A stretch of DNA of 64,000 nt from contig NZ_SODV01000002.1 in NCBI RefSeq assembly GCF_004366355.1, forward strand, positions 660,768-724,767, given 5' to 3'. Below, piece after piece: positions 51,394 to 59,270 of this stretch. Both the position numbers and the translations under genes were made by a program. The DNA comes from Dinghuibacter silviterrae. GTDB taxonomy: Bacteria > Bacteroidota > Bacteroidia > Chitinophagales > Chitinophagaceae. How positions within the stretch are numbered: position 1 is the stretch's first letter; each line of letters starts with the position of its first letter. The notes under the pieces were generated by a model. The model had not been told where the DNA came from. It ran no database searches and saw only the letters and a list, made by a program, of their open reading frames with translations.

Positions 51394-51423
51394 AAAAACC
51401 GGAAGTAGTTGCGATACTTCCGG
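51392..51423 (-). terminator. Hairpin between fecR and susC that reads as a minus-strand terminator
   Basis: CCGGAAGTA pairs perfectly with TACTTCCGG (7-nt loop). On the minus strand it runs into seven T, on the plus strand into CGGATG without T. No minus-strand gene lies nearby, so it may stop an antisense transcript, or work as an mRNA processing/stability stem between fecR and susC. Confidence 0.55.
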
Positions 51424-51494
51424 CGGATGTCCGGGTTGCCCATTTATACAATCCCTTTCAGACTGCTTATTGTTCACCCAAACAATGCAAAGTT

Positions 51495-54400
51495 ATGCAT
51501 TTAAAGGCTCATTTTGTCACCATTTTTCTGCTTATGGCGGCCCTCCTTTGGGGTCACCGCGCCGCGGCGCAGCATGTCAGCCTTTCTCTGAAAAATGTCC
51601 CACTCGAAAAGGCATTCCAGGAGATCAAAAGGCAAACCGGTTATACGTTTGCCTATACCGAGAGTATGCTCAAAAAGGCAAACCCGGTCACCGTCGAGTG
51701 TAAGAATGTCACCCTTGAACAGGCGCTTACACTCTGTTTCGGCAACCAGCCGTTTACGTACACCATTATCGAGAAGACGGTGGTGGTGAAGCCTAAAGAA
51801 ACCCATGTAGCGGACAACGCCGCAAACCTTTCGCCGCCGGGGCAGATCAAAGGACGCATCTTTGGCGAAAGCGCCCCGCTGAAGGGCGCGTCGGTCGAAA
51901 GCCGGAAGACACATAAAGGAATCAGTACCGATGACCTGGGCAACTTCGAACTGAACGGCTTACCCGAAGGAGATACGCTGGTCGCCAGTTTCATAGGGTA
52001 TCAGACGATGGAAGTCCCTACAAGACAGGCGGTCAATGGATTGATGTATATCAGCATGAAGTTGGCCGTCAACACGCTGGACGAGTTGCAGATCGTTGCC
52101 TATGGCACGACTACCCAGCGTTATACGGTCGGCTCGATCGCGACCGTGAGCTCCCAGGACATCGAGTCGCAACCGGTGATGAATCCGCTGGATGCGCTGG
52201 CCGGAAGGGTGGCCGGTTTGCAGGTGATCTCCACCAGCGGCGCCCCGGGCAGCATGACGATGACGCAGATCCGGGGCCAGAATACCCTGCCCACCCTGGT
52301 GAATGGGTATATCACCCAGGGTACCTTTAACCAGCCGCTCTATATCATCGATGGGATCCCGTACGCCGCCCAAAACAACAACGTGGCGGGCTTTTTGCAA
52401 AGCACGTCTGCGGGACCGAGTTCAGTGTTCTTCAATAATCCTTATGGTGGTCTCAGCCCCTTGAACAGCATCAACCCGATGGACATTGAAAGCATTTCGG
52501 TGTTAAAGGATGCCGATGCCACGGCCATCTACGGGTCAAGGGGCGCCAACGGCGTTATCCTGATCAATACCAAGAAAGGCAAAATGGGAAAAACGTCGCT
52601 CAACGTATCCATCAATACGGGCCCTACGAAAGCCGGGACCAATGTGACCATGATGAATACGCAGCAATACCTGCAAATGCGCAGGGAAGCGTTGAAAAAC
52701 GACGGCCGGGCCGCATCCCTCAACAACCTGGATTTCGACCTGTTGCTGTTCGACAGCACCAAAAACACCAACTGGTATAAACAGCTCCTGGGAGAAACGG
52801 CACAGCATACGGATGTGCATGTCGGCCTGTCCGGCGGTATCGGCACCGTCACCTATAGTGTAGGGGCGGGGTACACCAAGTCCGGGTTTAATTACCCCGG
52901 CAACTTCTCCGACCAGCGGTACAGCCTCAACAGCGATGTGACGATCCGGTCGACCAACAACAAGCTGACCCTGGATATTGTCTCCGGGCTGAGCTATGAC
53001 GATAACAAGAACAGCAGCGGTATCGGCACGTCCGGTTTGATCAACCTGCCGCCCAATTTCCCGGATATGGTCGATAGCAAGGGTAACCTGGTGTGGTATT
53101 ACCAGGGCTATACACTTAATGAACTGTCGGGCAACAAAAGCAATAATTATTATGCGCAACTGCGGCAGCCGTTCCAGTCTCAGGATTATATGTTGAACCA
53201 GTCGTTGCGTTTGAATTATTCCTTGTTTAAAGGGCTCAGTTTCGAAACGACCGCCGGTTACAGCAGGTTGGAGTCGAAAGGGTACAGCGCGACACCGATT
53301 GCCGCCCAGACACCGGCCTACGGAACGGTATACGGGACCGCCAATTTCCAGAACGACACCAAAGAATCGATCGACATCGAACCACAGCTCAGGTACAACC
53401 GCACGTTTGGAAGGGCCAAGCTAGATGTGCTCGCGGGTGGCACCTATGAAAAAGATATCACCGGCGCGCAGTATATCAGTGGGGGTAATTATACCAATGA
53501 CGCCTTATTGAATTCGCTGTCCGGCGCCTCTTCATTCGAGATTATATCGAGTGGTCTCGTGGATAAATATGTGGCCGGGTTTGGCCGCGCCAACCTGGTG
53601 TGGAACAGCCGTTATATCCTGAACCTGACCGGCAATATCGACGGGTCTTCTTTGTTCGGGCCCGGCCACCGCTTTGGTGAATTCGGTTCGGCGGGCGCGG
53701 GTTGGATCTTCACCGAAGAGCAATGGAGTAAAAGGACAATGCCCTGGCTGAGCTTTGGCAAGCTGACGGCCGACTACGGTATCACCGGGTCCAACAACGT
53801 AACGCCTTATGCATACCAACCCAACTGGACCGCGTATGGGTCGTTGATCACGTACCAGGGTTCGATGGTCTATACCCCCAATAACTTGTATGATCCCAAC
53901 TTCCATTGGGCCACCAAGCACGACATTAGCGGTAATTTGACGCTGGGCTTTTTCAATAATTGGCTGTTGATAAACGTGGGCAGCTACCTGAATTGGACGG
54001 GCGACCAATTGTTGCCTTCACCCTTGCCTGCACAGGCCGGTTTTGCCGCCGTAACGCAAAATGCACCCTTTACCTTGCAGAACTCGGGTTGGGAAGTGAC
54101 GATAACGGCTGGTAATACGCACCTACAGGGCAGCGACCGCAACAAGTTCATCTGGTTTGCACCCTCTTTCAATATCGCCCGGAATTATAACAAGGTCACC
54201 CGGGTCGACCCCAATTCCACGTATGCCGCCGTGTATCGCAAGGGGTTTCCGGGCTCCGCCGCCCCTTTTGTAAAATACATTGGCGTGGATTCGGCAACCG
54301 GGTTGTTCGACTACCTGAAAGCGGACGGCAAAACCGTTACCAACCTGCCCAACCAACTCTCCACGTATCAATACGGTGGTGATGCCAACCAGATGATCAG

Positions 54401-54902
54401 CCTGGTGCCTACGGTCAACTTCGGGTTCTCGGACGGTTTTTCCTGGAAAGGTTTTTCAGTGAACTTCCACGGGCTTTTCGTGAAACAAAAGGGAATGAGC
54501 TACCTCAGGGGCCTATATGCCTTTAACGGTTCCCTGATGAGCCCGGGCTATCCCTCCAGCAATATGCCGGCCCTCATATTGGGCAAAGAATGGCGGCAAC
54601 CGGGCGACCATGCGACCATTCAGAAGTTTTCTTCCAACCTTACCTCATCGGGGCAGGTTTTTCAATACTCTACCGGGGTGATCACGGATGCTTCCTATCT
54701 ACGCTTCGACAACCTTGCCATCAGCTACCAGGTACCTGCCCGGTGGATGCGCAAGCTGGGGATGACCAATTGCGTGATCAACCTGACGGGTCATAATTTG
54801 TTCACCATCACACCCTACAAAGTGGGTGACCCGGCCACGCAAAGCATTTACAATATTCCTCTCCAGCGGGTTTTCAGCGGTGGGGTTAACCTAACTTTTT
54901 AA
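51495..54902 (+). CDS. SusC-type TonB-dependent receptor with STN domain
   Basis: An 1135-residue outer-membrane transporter: signal peptide 1-26 (ends RAAAQ), STN domain about 28-100 (VPLEKAFQEIKRQTGYTFAY), carboxypeptidase-like domain about 115-195, plug about 200-330 (LPLDALAGRVAGLQVIST-like, with QPLYIIDGIPYA and NPMDIESISVLKDADATAIY), then the barrel ending FSGGVNLTF. The STN domain couples it to the FecR/sigma pair just upstream. With the SusD lipoprotein it imports an oligosaccharide or peptide; the two metalloproteases downstream favour a peptide or protein substrate. The ATG 51495 is the first in frame. Confidence 0.96.
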   Translation: MHLKAHFVTIFLLMAALLWGHRAAAQHVSLSLKNVPLEKAFQEIKRQTGYTFAYTESMLKKANPVTVECKNVTLEQALTLCFGNQPFTYTIIEKTVVVKPKETHVADNAANLSPPGQIKGRIFGESAPLKGASVESRKTHKGISTDDLGNFELNGLPEGDTLVASFIGYQTMEVPTRQAVNGLMYISMKLAVNTLDELQIVAYGTTTQRYTVGSIATVSSQDIESQPVMNPLDALAGRVAGLQVISTSGAPGSMTMTQIRGQNTLPTLVNGYITQGTFNQPLYIIDGIPYAAQNNNVAGFLQSTSAGPSSVFFNNPYGGLSPLNSINPMDIESISVLKDADATAIYGSRGANGVILINTKKGKMGKTSLNVSINTGPTKAGTNVTMMNTQQYLQMRREALKNDGRAASLNNLDFDLLLFDSTKNTNWYKQLLGETAQHTDVHVGLSGGIGTVTYSVGAGYTKSGFNYPGNFSDQRYSLNSDVTIRSTNNKLTLDIVSGLSYDDNKNSSGIGTSGLINLPPNFPDMVDSKGNLVWYYQGYTLNELSGNKSNNYYAQLRQPFQSQDYMLNQSLRLNYSLFKGLSFETTAGYSRLESKGYSATPIAAQTPAYGTVYGTANFQNDTKESIDIEPQLRYNRTFGRAKLDVLAGGTYEKDITGAQYISGGNYTNDALLNSLSGASSFEIISSGLVDKYVAGFGRANLVWNSRYILNLTGNIDGSSLFGPGHRFGEFGSAGAGWIFTEEQWSKRTMPWLSFGKLTADYGITGSNNVTPYAYQPNWTAYGSLITYQGSMVYTPNNLYDPNFHWATKHDISGNLTLGFFNNWLLINVGSYLNWTGDQLLPSPLPAQAGFAAVTQNAPFTLQNSGWEVTITAGNTHLQGSDRNKFIWFAPSFNIARNYNKVTRVDPNSTYAAVYRKGFPGSAAPFVKYIGVDSATGLFDYLKADGKTVTNLPNQLSTYQYGGDANQMISLVPTVNFGFSDGFSWKGFSVNFHGLFVKQKGMSYLRGLYAFNGSLMSPGYPSSNMPALILGKEWRQPGDHATIQKFSSNLTSSGQVFQYSTGVITDASYLRFDNLAISYQVPARWMRKLGMTNCVINLTGHNLFTITPYKVGDPATQSIYNIPLQRVFSGGVNLTF

Positions 54903-54912
54903 TACATCGGCT

Positions 54913-56310
54913 ATGAGAAAGTACGTTATATTTTGTGCAGGCATGGGAATGACGCTGTTGTCCTCCTGTAATAAACTCTTGACTGTTCCCGATAATGTCG
55001 CAGGGCAGATCGTTACCACCCAGGTATTTTCCGATAGCCTCAACGCGACCGGGGGCGTTCTCGGCATGTATTCCTCCACTCTTTGGGATAACTGGTACCC
55101 CGACATTTACGGAGGCCTCGGGGCAGACGAGCTGTTGTGCAATTCCCTGACCAATACCACGAACCTGGCCTATTACCGGGATTCGCTTTATGCAGGCGCC
55201 CCCACCATCGCGTCGACCAGCACTAGTTTCTACGACAACTATTACAACAGCACAGCTATTTACCTTGCCAATGCCGCACTGGAAGCGTTGGCGACCGACA
55301 GCCTCTTGTCCACTTCCTATCGCAACCAGTTGGAGGGTGAGTGTACCTTCATGCGGGCGTTCTATTATTTCTACCTGGTGAACAGGTTCGGCAATGTGCC
55401 CTATGTGACGTCCACCAATTATATGGTGAACCAACGGCTGCCCGCCACTCCTGCCAGCGCCATTTACAATTCCATGGAGCAGGATTTGCTGGCGGCCCGC
55501 CAGCAAATGCGGCCGGCGTATCCTTCCGCGGGCAAACTACGCCCGAACCGCTATACGGCCGATGCCCTGCTGGCGCGCGTCTACCTGTACAACCAGCAAT
55601 GGAGCAATGCAGAGACCCGGTGCGACTCCATCCTGAACAGCGGTATGTATGCGCTGGTGGCTAATCTCGACAATGTTTTCCTGGACCAAAGCCAGGAAGC
55701 GATCTGGCAGATAGGTAACAATTCCACCTACTATCCAAAAATAGCTCCGGCATCCGGGACACCCTTCACGCCCATATTTAGTTTTTTGGCACCTACGTAT
55801 TCCCTGTCGCCTTTTGTCCTACAGGCCTTTGAACCCGGTGATTTGCGCCAGGCCCATTGGACGGGCACGTCAAAAGTAGGCGCGACCACCTATCCTTATC
55901 CCTACAAATATAAAAACAGCCTCTTTTCCAACCCCCACAACACGACCGAAGACCTGATGGTCTTCCGCCTGGCGGAGATTTACCTCATCAGGGCCGAAGC
56001 CCGGGCGCAGCAAGGTAACTACACCGGCGCCATGCAGGACATCGACGTGATCCGCAACCGGGCCGGTCTGGGCGACACGACGGTCAGCAACCTGCAACAG
56101 GCCATGGGGGTGATTCTGCATGAACGACAAACGGAGCTCTTTACGGAATGGGGCCACCGCTGGTTCGATTTGAAGCGGACCGACTCCATCAATGCCGTGC
56201 TGGGACGCGAAAAGCCCTGGTGGCCCGCCGACGGCCACGCGGCTTTATACCCCATCCCTTATAACGATCTTCTTTACAATCCCACGCTCGTACAAAACCC
56301 GGGATACTAG
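54913..56310 (+). CDS. SusD/RagB-type lipoprotein of the second locus
   Basis: A 465-residue lipoprotein (lipobox LLSSC, Cys19) with the SusD fold: NQLEGECTFMRAFYYFYLVN is the conserved RagB helix, RLAEIYLIRAEARAQQGNYT and HERQTELFTEWGHRWFDLKR are the C-terminal signatures, ending LVQNPGY. It caps the SusC receptor encoded 10 bp upstream. It is shorter than the SusD at 14698, as usual for members handling small substrates. The downstream metalloprotease gene begins after 10 bp, so susC, susD and the proteases are one transcript. Confidence 0.95.
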   Translation: MRKYVIFCAGMGMTLLSSCNKLLTVPDNVAGQIVTTQVFSDSLNATGGVLGMYSSTLWDNWYPDIYGGLGADELLCNSLTNTTNLAYYRDSLYAGAPTIASTSTSFYDNYYNSTAIYLANAALEALATDSLLSTSYRNQLEGECTFMRAFYYFYLVNRFGNVPYVTSTNYMVNQRLPATPASAIYNSMEQDLLAARQQMRPAYPSAGKLRPNRYTADALLARVYLYNQQWSNAETRCDSILNSGMYALVANLDNVFLDQSQEAIWQIGNNSTYYPKIAPASGTPFTPIFSFLAPTYSLSPFVLQAFEPGDLRQAHWTGTSKVGATTYPYPYKYKNSLFSNPHNTTEDLMVFRLAEIYLIRAEARAQQGNYTGAMQDIDVIRNRAGLGDTTVSNLQQAMGVILHERQTELFTEWGHRWFDLKRTDSINAVLGREKPWWPADGHAALYPIPYNDLLYNPTLVQNPGY

Positions 56311-56320
56311 CCATCTAATT

Positions 56321-58666
56321 ATGAAATATCTTGTTCTTATCGCTTTAAGCGTTGCCATCGGCAACGCCCGGGGGCAGTCTGCCCGTGGCCTGAAGCCTTT
56401 CGACAAAGTGATCCCAAAGGATGCCGTTGCCTGGCGAGGACTTTTCACTGTGTACCAGGTGGGGGATTCCGTCTATTTCGAAGTCCCCGACAGCTTGTTG
56501 AACCGGGACATGCTCGTGATCAACCGCTTTGTGCAAATGCCGTATGCAAAAAGTTTTTTGATGCCCCGCAAGTATCCCGGTGAGGAAAACGGTGAAACGC
56601 CTTGCTATTTTATGCTGGGAAGGGATTCTTCGATCAACCTTTGCACGGATCTCCTAAGAAAACAGGCGGAACCGGAAGGCAGGCTGTCCGCCGCCGTCCG
56701 GCAGTCCACAGCGGATCAGGTGGTGGCCACCTTCCCCATAGTAGCCATGGGTCCGTCAGGAAAGGGTTTTGTGATCAGTGTCAGCAGTTTCCTGAAATCC
56801 TCCCCGGTAATGAGCGCTAAAGACTGGACCGGCAGAGGGCGTAGTCGCCTGGAGTATGTGCATGGCTACCCGGTCAATGTAGAGATCGGTATGTACCAGG
56901 AGACCGGCATGGGGGAAATTTATGTGATGAATACCTCCTTCATCGCGCTTCCCAAAACGCCTATGCAGCAACGGATATTCGATCGTCGCGTCGGTTTTTT
57001 CAACAATGAAACCTTCTATTTTGCCGACAACCAGCAGGCGGTCGAAAAACGCGACTTTATCGACCGTTGGCGAATGGAGCCCCGGCCCGAAGACAGGGAG
57101 CGGTGGGAGCGGGGCGAGCTGGTGGAACCGGCCAAACCGATCGTATACTATATCGATCCCCATACCCCGAAGCAGTGGGTAAAATACCTGATCCTTGGCG
57201 TTAACGACTGGCAGAAAGCCTTCGAACAGGCAGGGTTCAAAAATGCCATCATGGCCAAGGAATGGCCCTATGGGGACAGCGTCAGTCTGGACGATGCCCG
57301 TTATTCCTTTCTCTGCTACCTGCCCTCGGAAGTCATGAATGCCTATGGGCCCAATACCCACGACCCGCGCAGCGGCGAGATCATCCAATCCCATATCGGC
57401 TGGTACCACAATGTGATGACGCTCGTGGATTACTGGTATAGAAGCCAGGTGGGCGCTACCGACCCTGCCGCCCGCCGTCCCGTGTTTGACGAGGAGCTGA
57501 TGGGGCAGCTCATCCGGTTTGTGTCGTCCCACGAGGTAGGGCATACGCTGGGGCTCAGGCACAATTTCGGCTCCAGCAGCAGGACCCCGGTGGAAAAAAT
57601 GCGGGATAAGAACTGGTTGAAGGAACACGGCCATACAGCCTCCATCATGGACTACGCCCGGTTTAACTATGTCGCCCAACCGGAAGACAGCGTTCCGCAG
57701 GATTGTCTCTGGCCGCATATCGGCGAATACGACCGGTGGGCCATCCAATGGGGATACAAGTATACCGGCTTGAACGCTGAAGAAGACAAGAAAGTATTGT
57801 ACCGCCTGGCCTCCGACAGCCTGGCCGCCAACCCGAGGCTTTGGTTTGGCAGCCAGGAAGCGGAAAAGTTGCTCCAGACCGACCCACCGGACGATCCCCG
57901 TTGCCAGACGGAAGACCTGGGGGACAATGACATGATCGCCAATGCCTACGGCATCAAGAACCTACGACGCGTCCTGCCTAACCTGCCGGCCTGGACCAAA
58001 GAACAGGGAGGCCTGTACGACAACCTCGACGGTGCTTACAAGGCGCTGCTGGATGAATACAAGCGTTTTGTGGGTCATGTTGTCAACCATATCGGGGGGG
58101 CGGAGCGGACCTACCGCAGCGAAGACTCGGGTGGTGATGTATATGCGCCTGTTCCCAAGGAACAGCAGCAACAAGCCCTGGCGTTTCTGAATGAGCAACT
58201 TTTTACCACACCGGAATGGTTGCTCGATCCCGGGGTCGTCAACAAGATCGTGGTTCCGGGGGATGCAATCGGCGTACTACAGCGAAAGACATTAAAGACC
58301 CTCCTGGGGGCTGACAAACTTGCCAACCTGCTGGCGGCCAGCAGCCAGTTTGGCGACAGCCTTTCTTACCCCGTGCAAGAATACGTGGCCGACCTGCACC
58401 GCTATATCTGGGGTGGGTTGTCTGCCGGAAAGAAGATGGATGATTGCCGGCGCAACTTGCAGAAAAGCTATATCGATGCCATGGCAGCGCTGGTCGCAGG
58501 CCATGACCCCGATATCAGCGAGACCGATACCTGGTCGGTGGCACGGGCCGACCTGGCGCAAATCGACCGTGAGGTAAAGGCTGCTTTGCCGAAATATACC
58601 TCCGAAGCCGATCAGGCCCACTTGCAAAACGTGTTGCAACAGATCCATCGCCTCCATGTCCACTAA
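56321..58666 (+). CDS. Exported metzincin-type zinc metalloprotease (DUF5117/DUF5118), copy 1
   Basis: A 781-residue protease: signal peptide (MKYLVLIALSVAIGNARGQ), an N-terminal DUF5118/DUF5117 region (PFDKVIPKDAVAWRGLFTVY, NRDMLVINRF, YVHGYPVNVEIGMYQETG), and a catalytic domain with HEVGHTLGLRH (His404, Glu405, His408, His414), the metzincin zinc site, and a Met-turn SIMDYARFNYVAQPED. A C-terminal helical part follows (about 540-781). All zinc ligands are present. Family members are periplasmic or surface peptidases of Bacteroidota, mostly uncharacterised. It directly follows susD by 10 bp. It is paralogous to the gene at 59271. Confidence 0.93.
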   Translation: MKYLVLIALSVAIGNARGQSARGLKPFDKVIPKDAVAWRGLFTVYQVGDSVYFEVPDSLLNRDMLVINRFVQMPYAKSFLMPRKYPGEENGETPCYFMLGRDSSINLCTDLLRKQAEPEGRLSAAVRQSTADQVVATFPIVAMGPSGKGFVISVSSFLKSSPVMSAKDWTGRGRSRLEYVHGYPVNVEIGMYQETGMGEIYVMNTSFIALPKTPMQQRIFDRRVGFFNNETFYFADNQQAVEKRDFIDRWRMEPRPEDRERWERGELVEPAKPIVYYIDPHTPKQWVKYLILGVNDWQKAFEQAGFKNAIMAKEWPYGDSVSLDDARYSFLCYLPSEVMNAYGPNTHDPRSGEIIQSHIGWYHNVMTLVDYWYRSQVGATDPAARRPVFDEELMGQLIRFVSSHEVGHTLGLRHNFGSSSRTPVEKMRDKNWLKEHGHTASIMDYARFNYVAQPEDSVPQDCLWPHIGEYDRWAIQWGYKYTGLNAEEDKKVLYRLASDSLAANPRLWFGSQEAEKLLQTDPPDDPRCQTEDLGDNDMIANAYGIKNLRRVLPNLPAWTKEQGGLYDNLDGAYKALLDEYKRFVGHVVNHIGGAERTYRSEDSGGDVYAPVPKEQQQQALAFLNEQLFTTPEWLLDPGVVNKIVVPGDAIGVLQRKTLKTLLGADKLANLLAASSQFGDSLSYPVQEYVADLHRYIWGGLSAGKKMDDCRRNLQKSYIDAMAALVAGHDPDISETDTWSVARADLAQIDREVKAALPKYTSEADQAHLQNVLQQIHRLHVH

Positions 58667-58685
58667 AACTTTTAAAATAAAAAGT

Positions 58686-59255
58686 ATGAAACACATACAA
58701 GCCCTCTCTTTTGATACAGCCAAATTCGTGGTGCTTTTGCTCGTGTGCATCAGCCTGTCGCCAGGTTGTCTGCCTTCTCCCGCTGGACCTTCCCGTGCGC
58801 CGCGTAAAAAAATGTTTACGCTCGATGAAACGGATGGTCTTTGGGAGGGCAATAGCCTCACATCACCAGGTTCCCGTCTGCCCAACGCCATGGTTGCGCC
58901 GTCGCTGCCCTTTGCCATGAGTGATACCTTGTTGCAAGGGCGCGCCGGTATGGAGCCCTATGTGTTGTTACGCATGCCTTCGGCCGATGTCGACTTCTTG
59001 TTGCTCGGCGCCAAAAACTACGAGGCCTGGTTCCCCGGCTGGTTAAAAAGCTGGTCGCAAACGGGCAGGCAAGGCCTGGTCATCGACCTGTCCTCCGGAA
59101 AGGCTACGGGGAGGACCACCTTTCAGCTCTCCGCGCCCGGTTTGGACAGCCCGGTGCCCCTGGTCCTGCTTTGGGACGATGCCTCCGGGCAACGCGCCGG
59201 CTTTTATACGCAATTGCTGCAAAGCCTTACGACCATAGAATGCAAAAACCTTTAA
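58686..59255 (+). CDS. Hypothetical lipoprotein between the two metalloproteases
   Basis: A 189-residue protein with a hydrophobic N-terminus and a possible lipobox LSPGC (Cys28). The rest is beta-rich (MEPYVLLRMPSADVDFLLLG, LVIDLSSGKATGRTTFQLSA, SPVPLVLLWDDASGQ) without a recognised domain. It lies 19 bp after the first protease and 15 bp before the second, on the same transcript, so a role as partner, inhibitor or anchor of the proteases is possible but unproven. The ATG at 58686 gives a plausible signal peptide; 58656 lies within the preceding gene. Confidence 0.7.
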   Translation: MKHIQALSFDTAKFVVLLLVCISLSPGCLPSPAGPSRAPRKKMFTLDETDGLWEGNSLTSPGSRLPNAMVAPSLPFAMSDTLLQGRAGMEPYVLLRMPSADVDFLLLGAKNYEAWFPGWLKSWSQTGRQGLVIDLSSGKATGRTTFQLSAPGLDSPVPLVLLWDDASGQRAGFYTQLLQSLTTIECKNL

Positions 59256-59270
59256 AAGCTTAATACTGCG

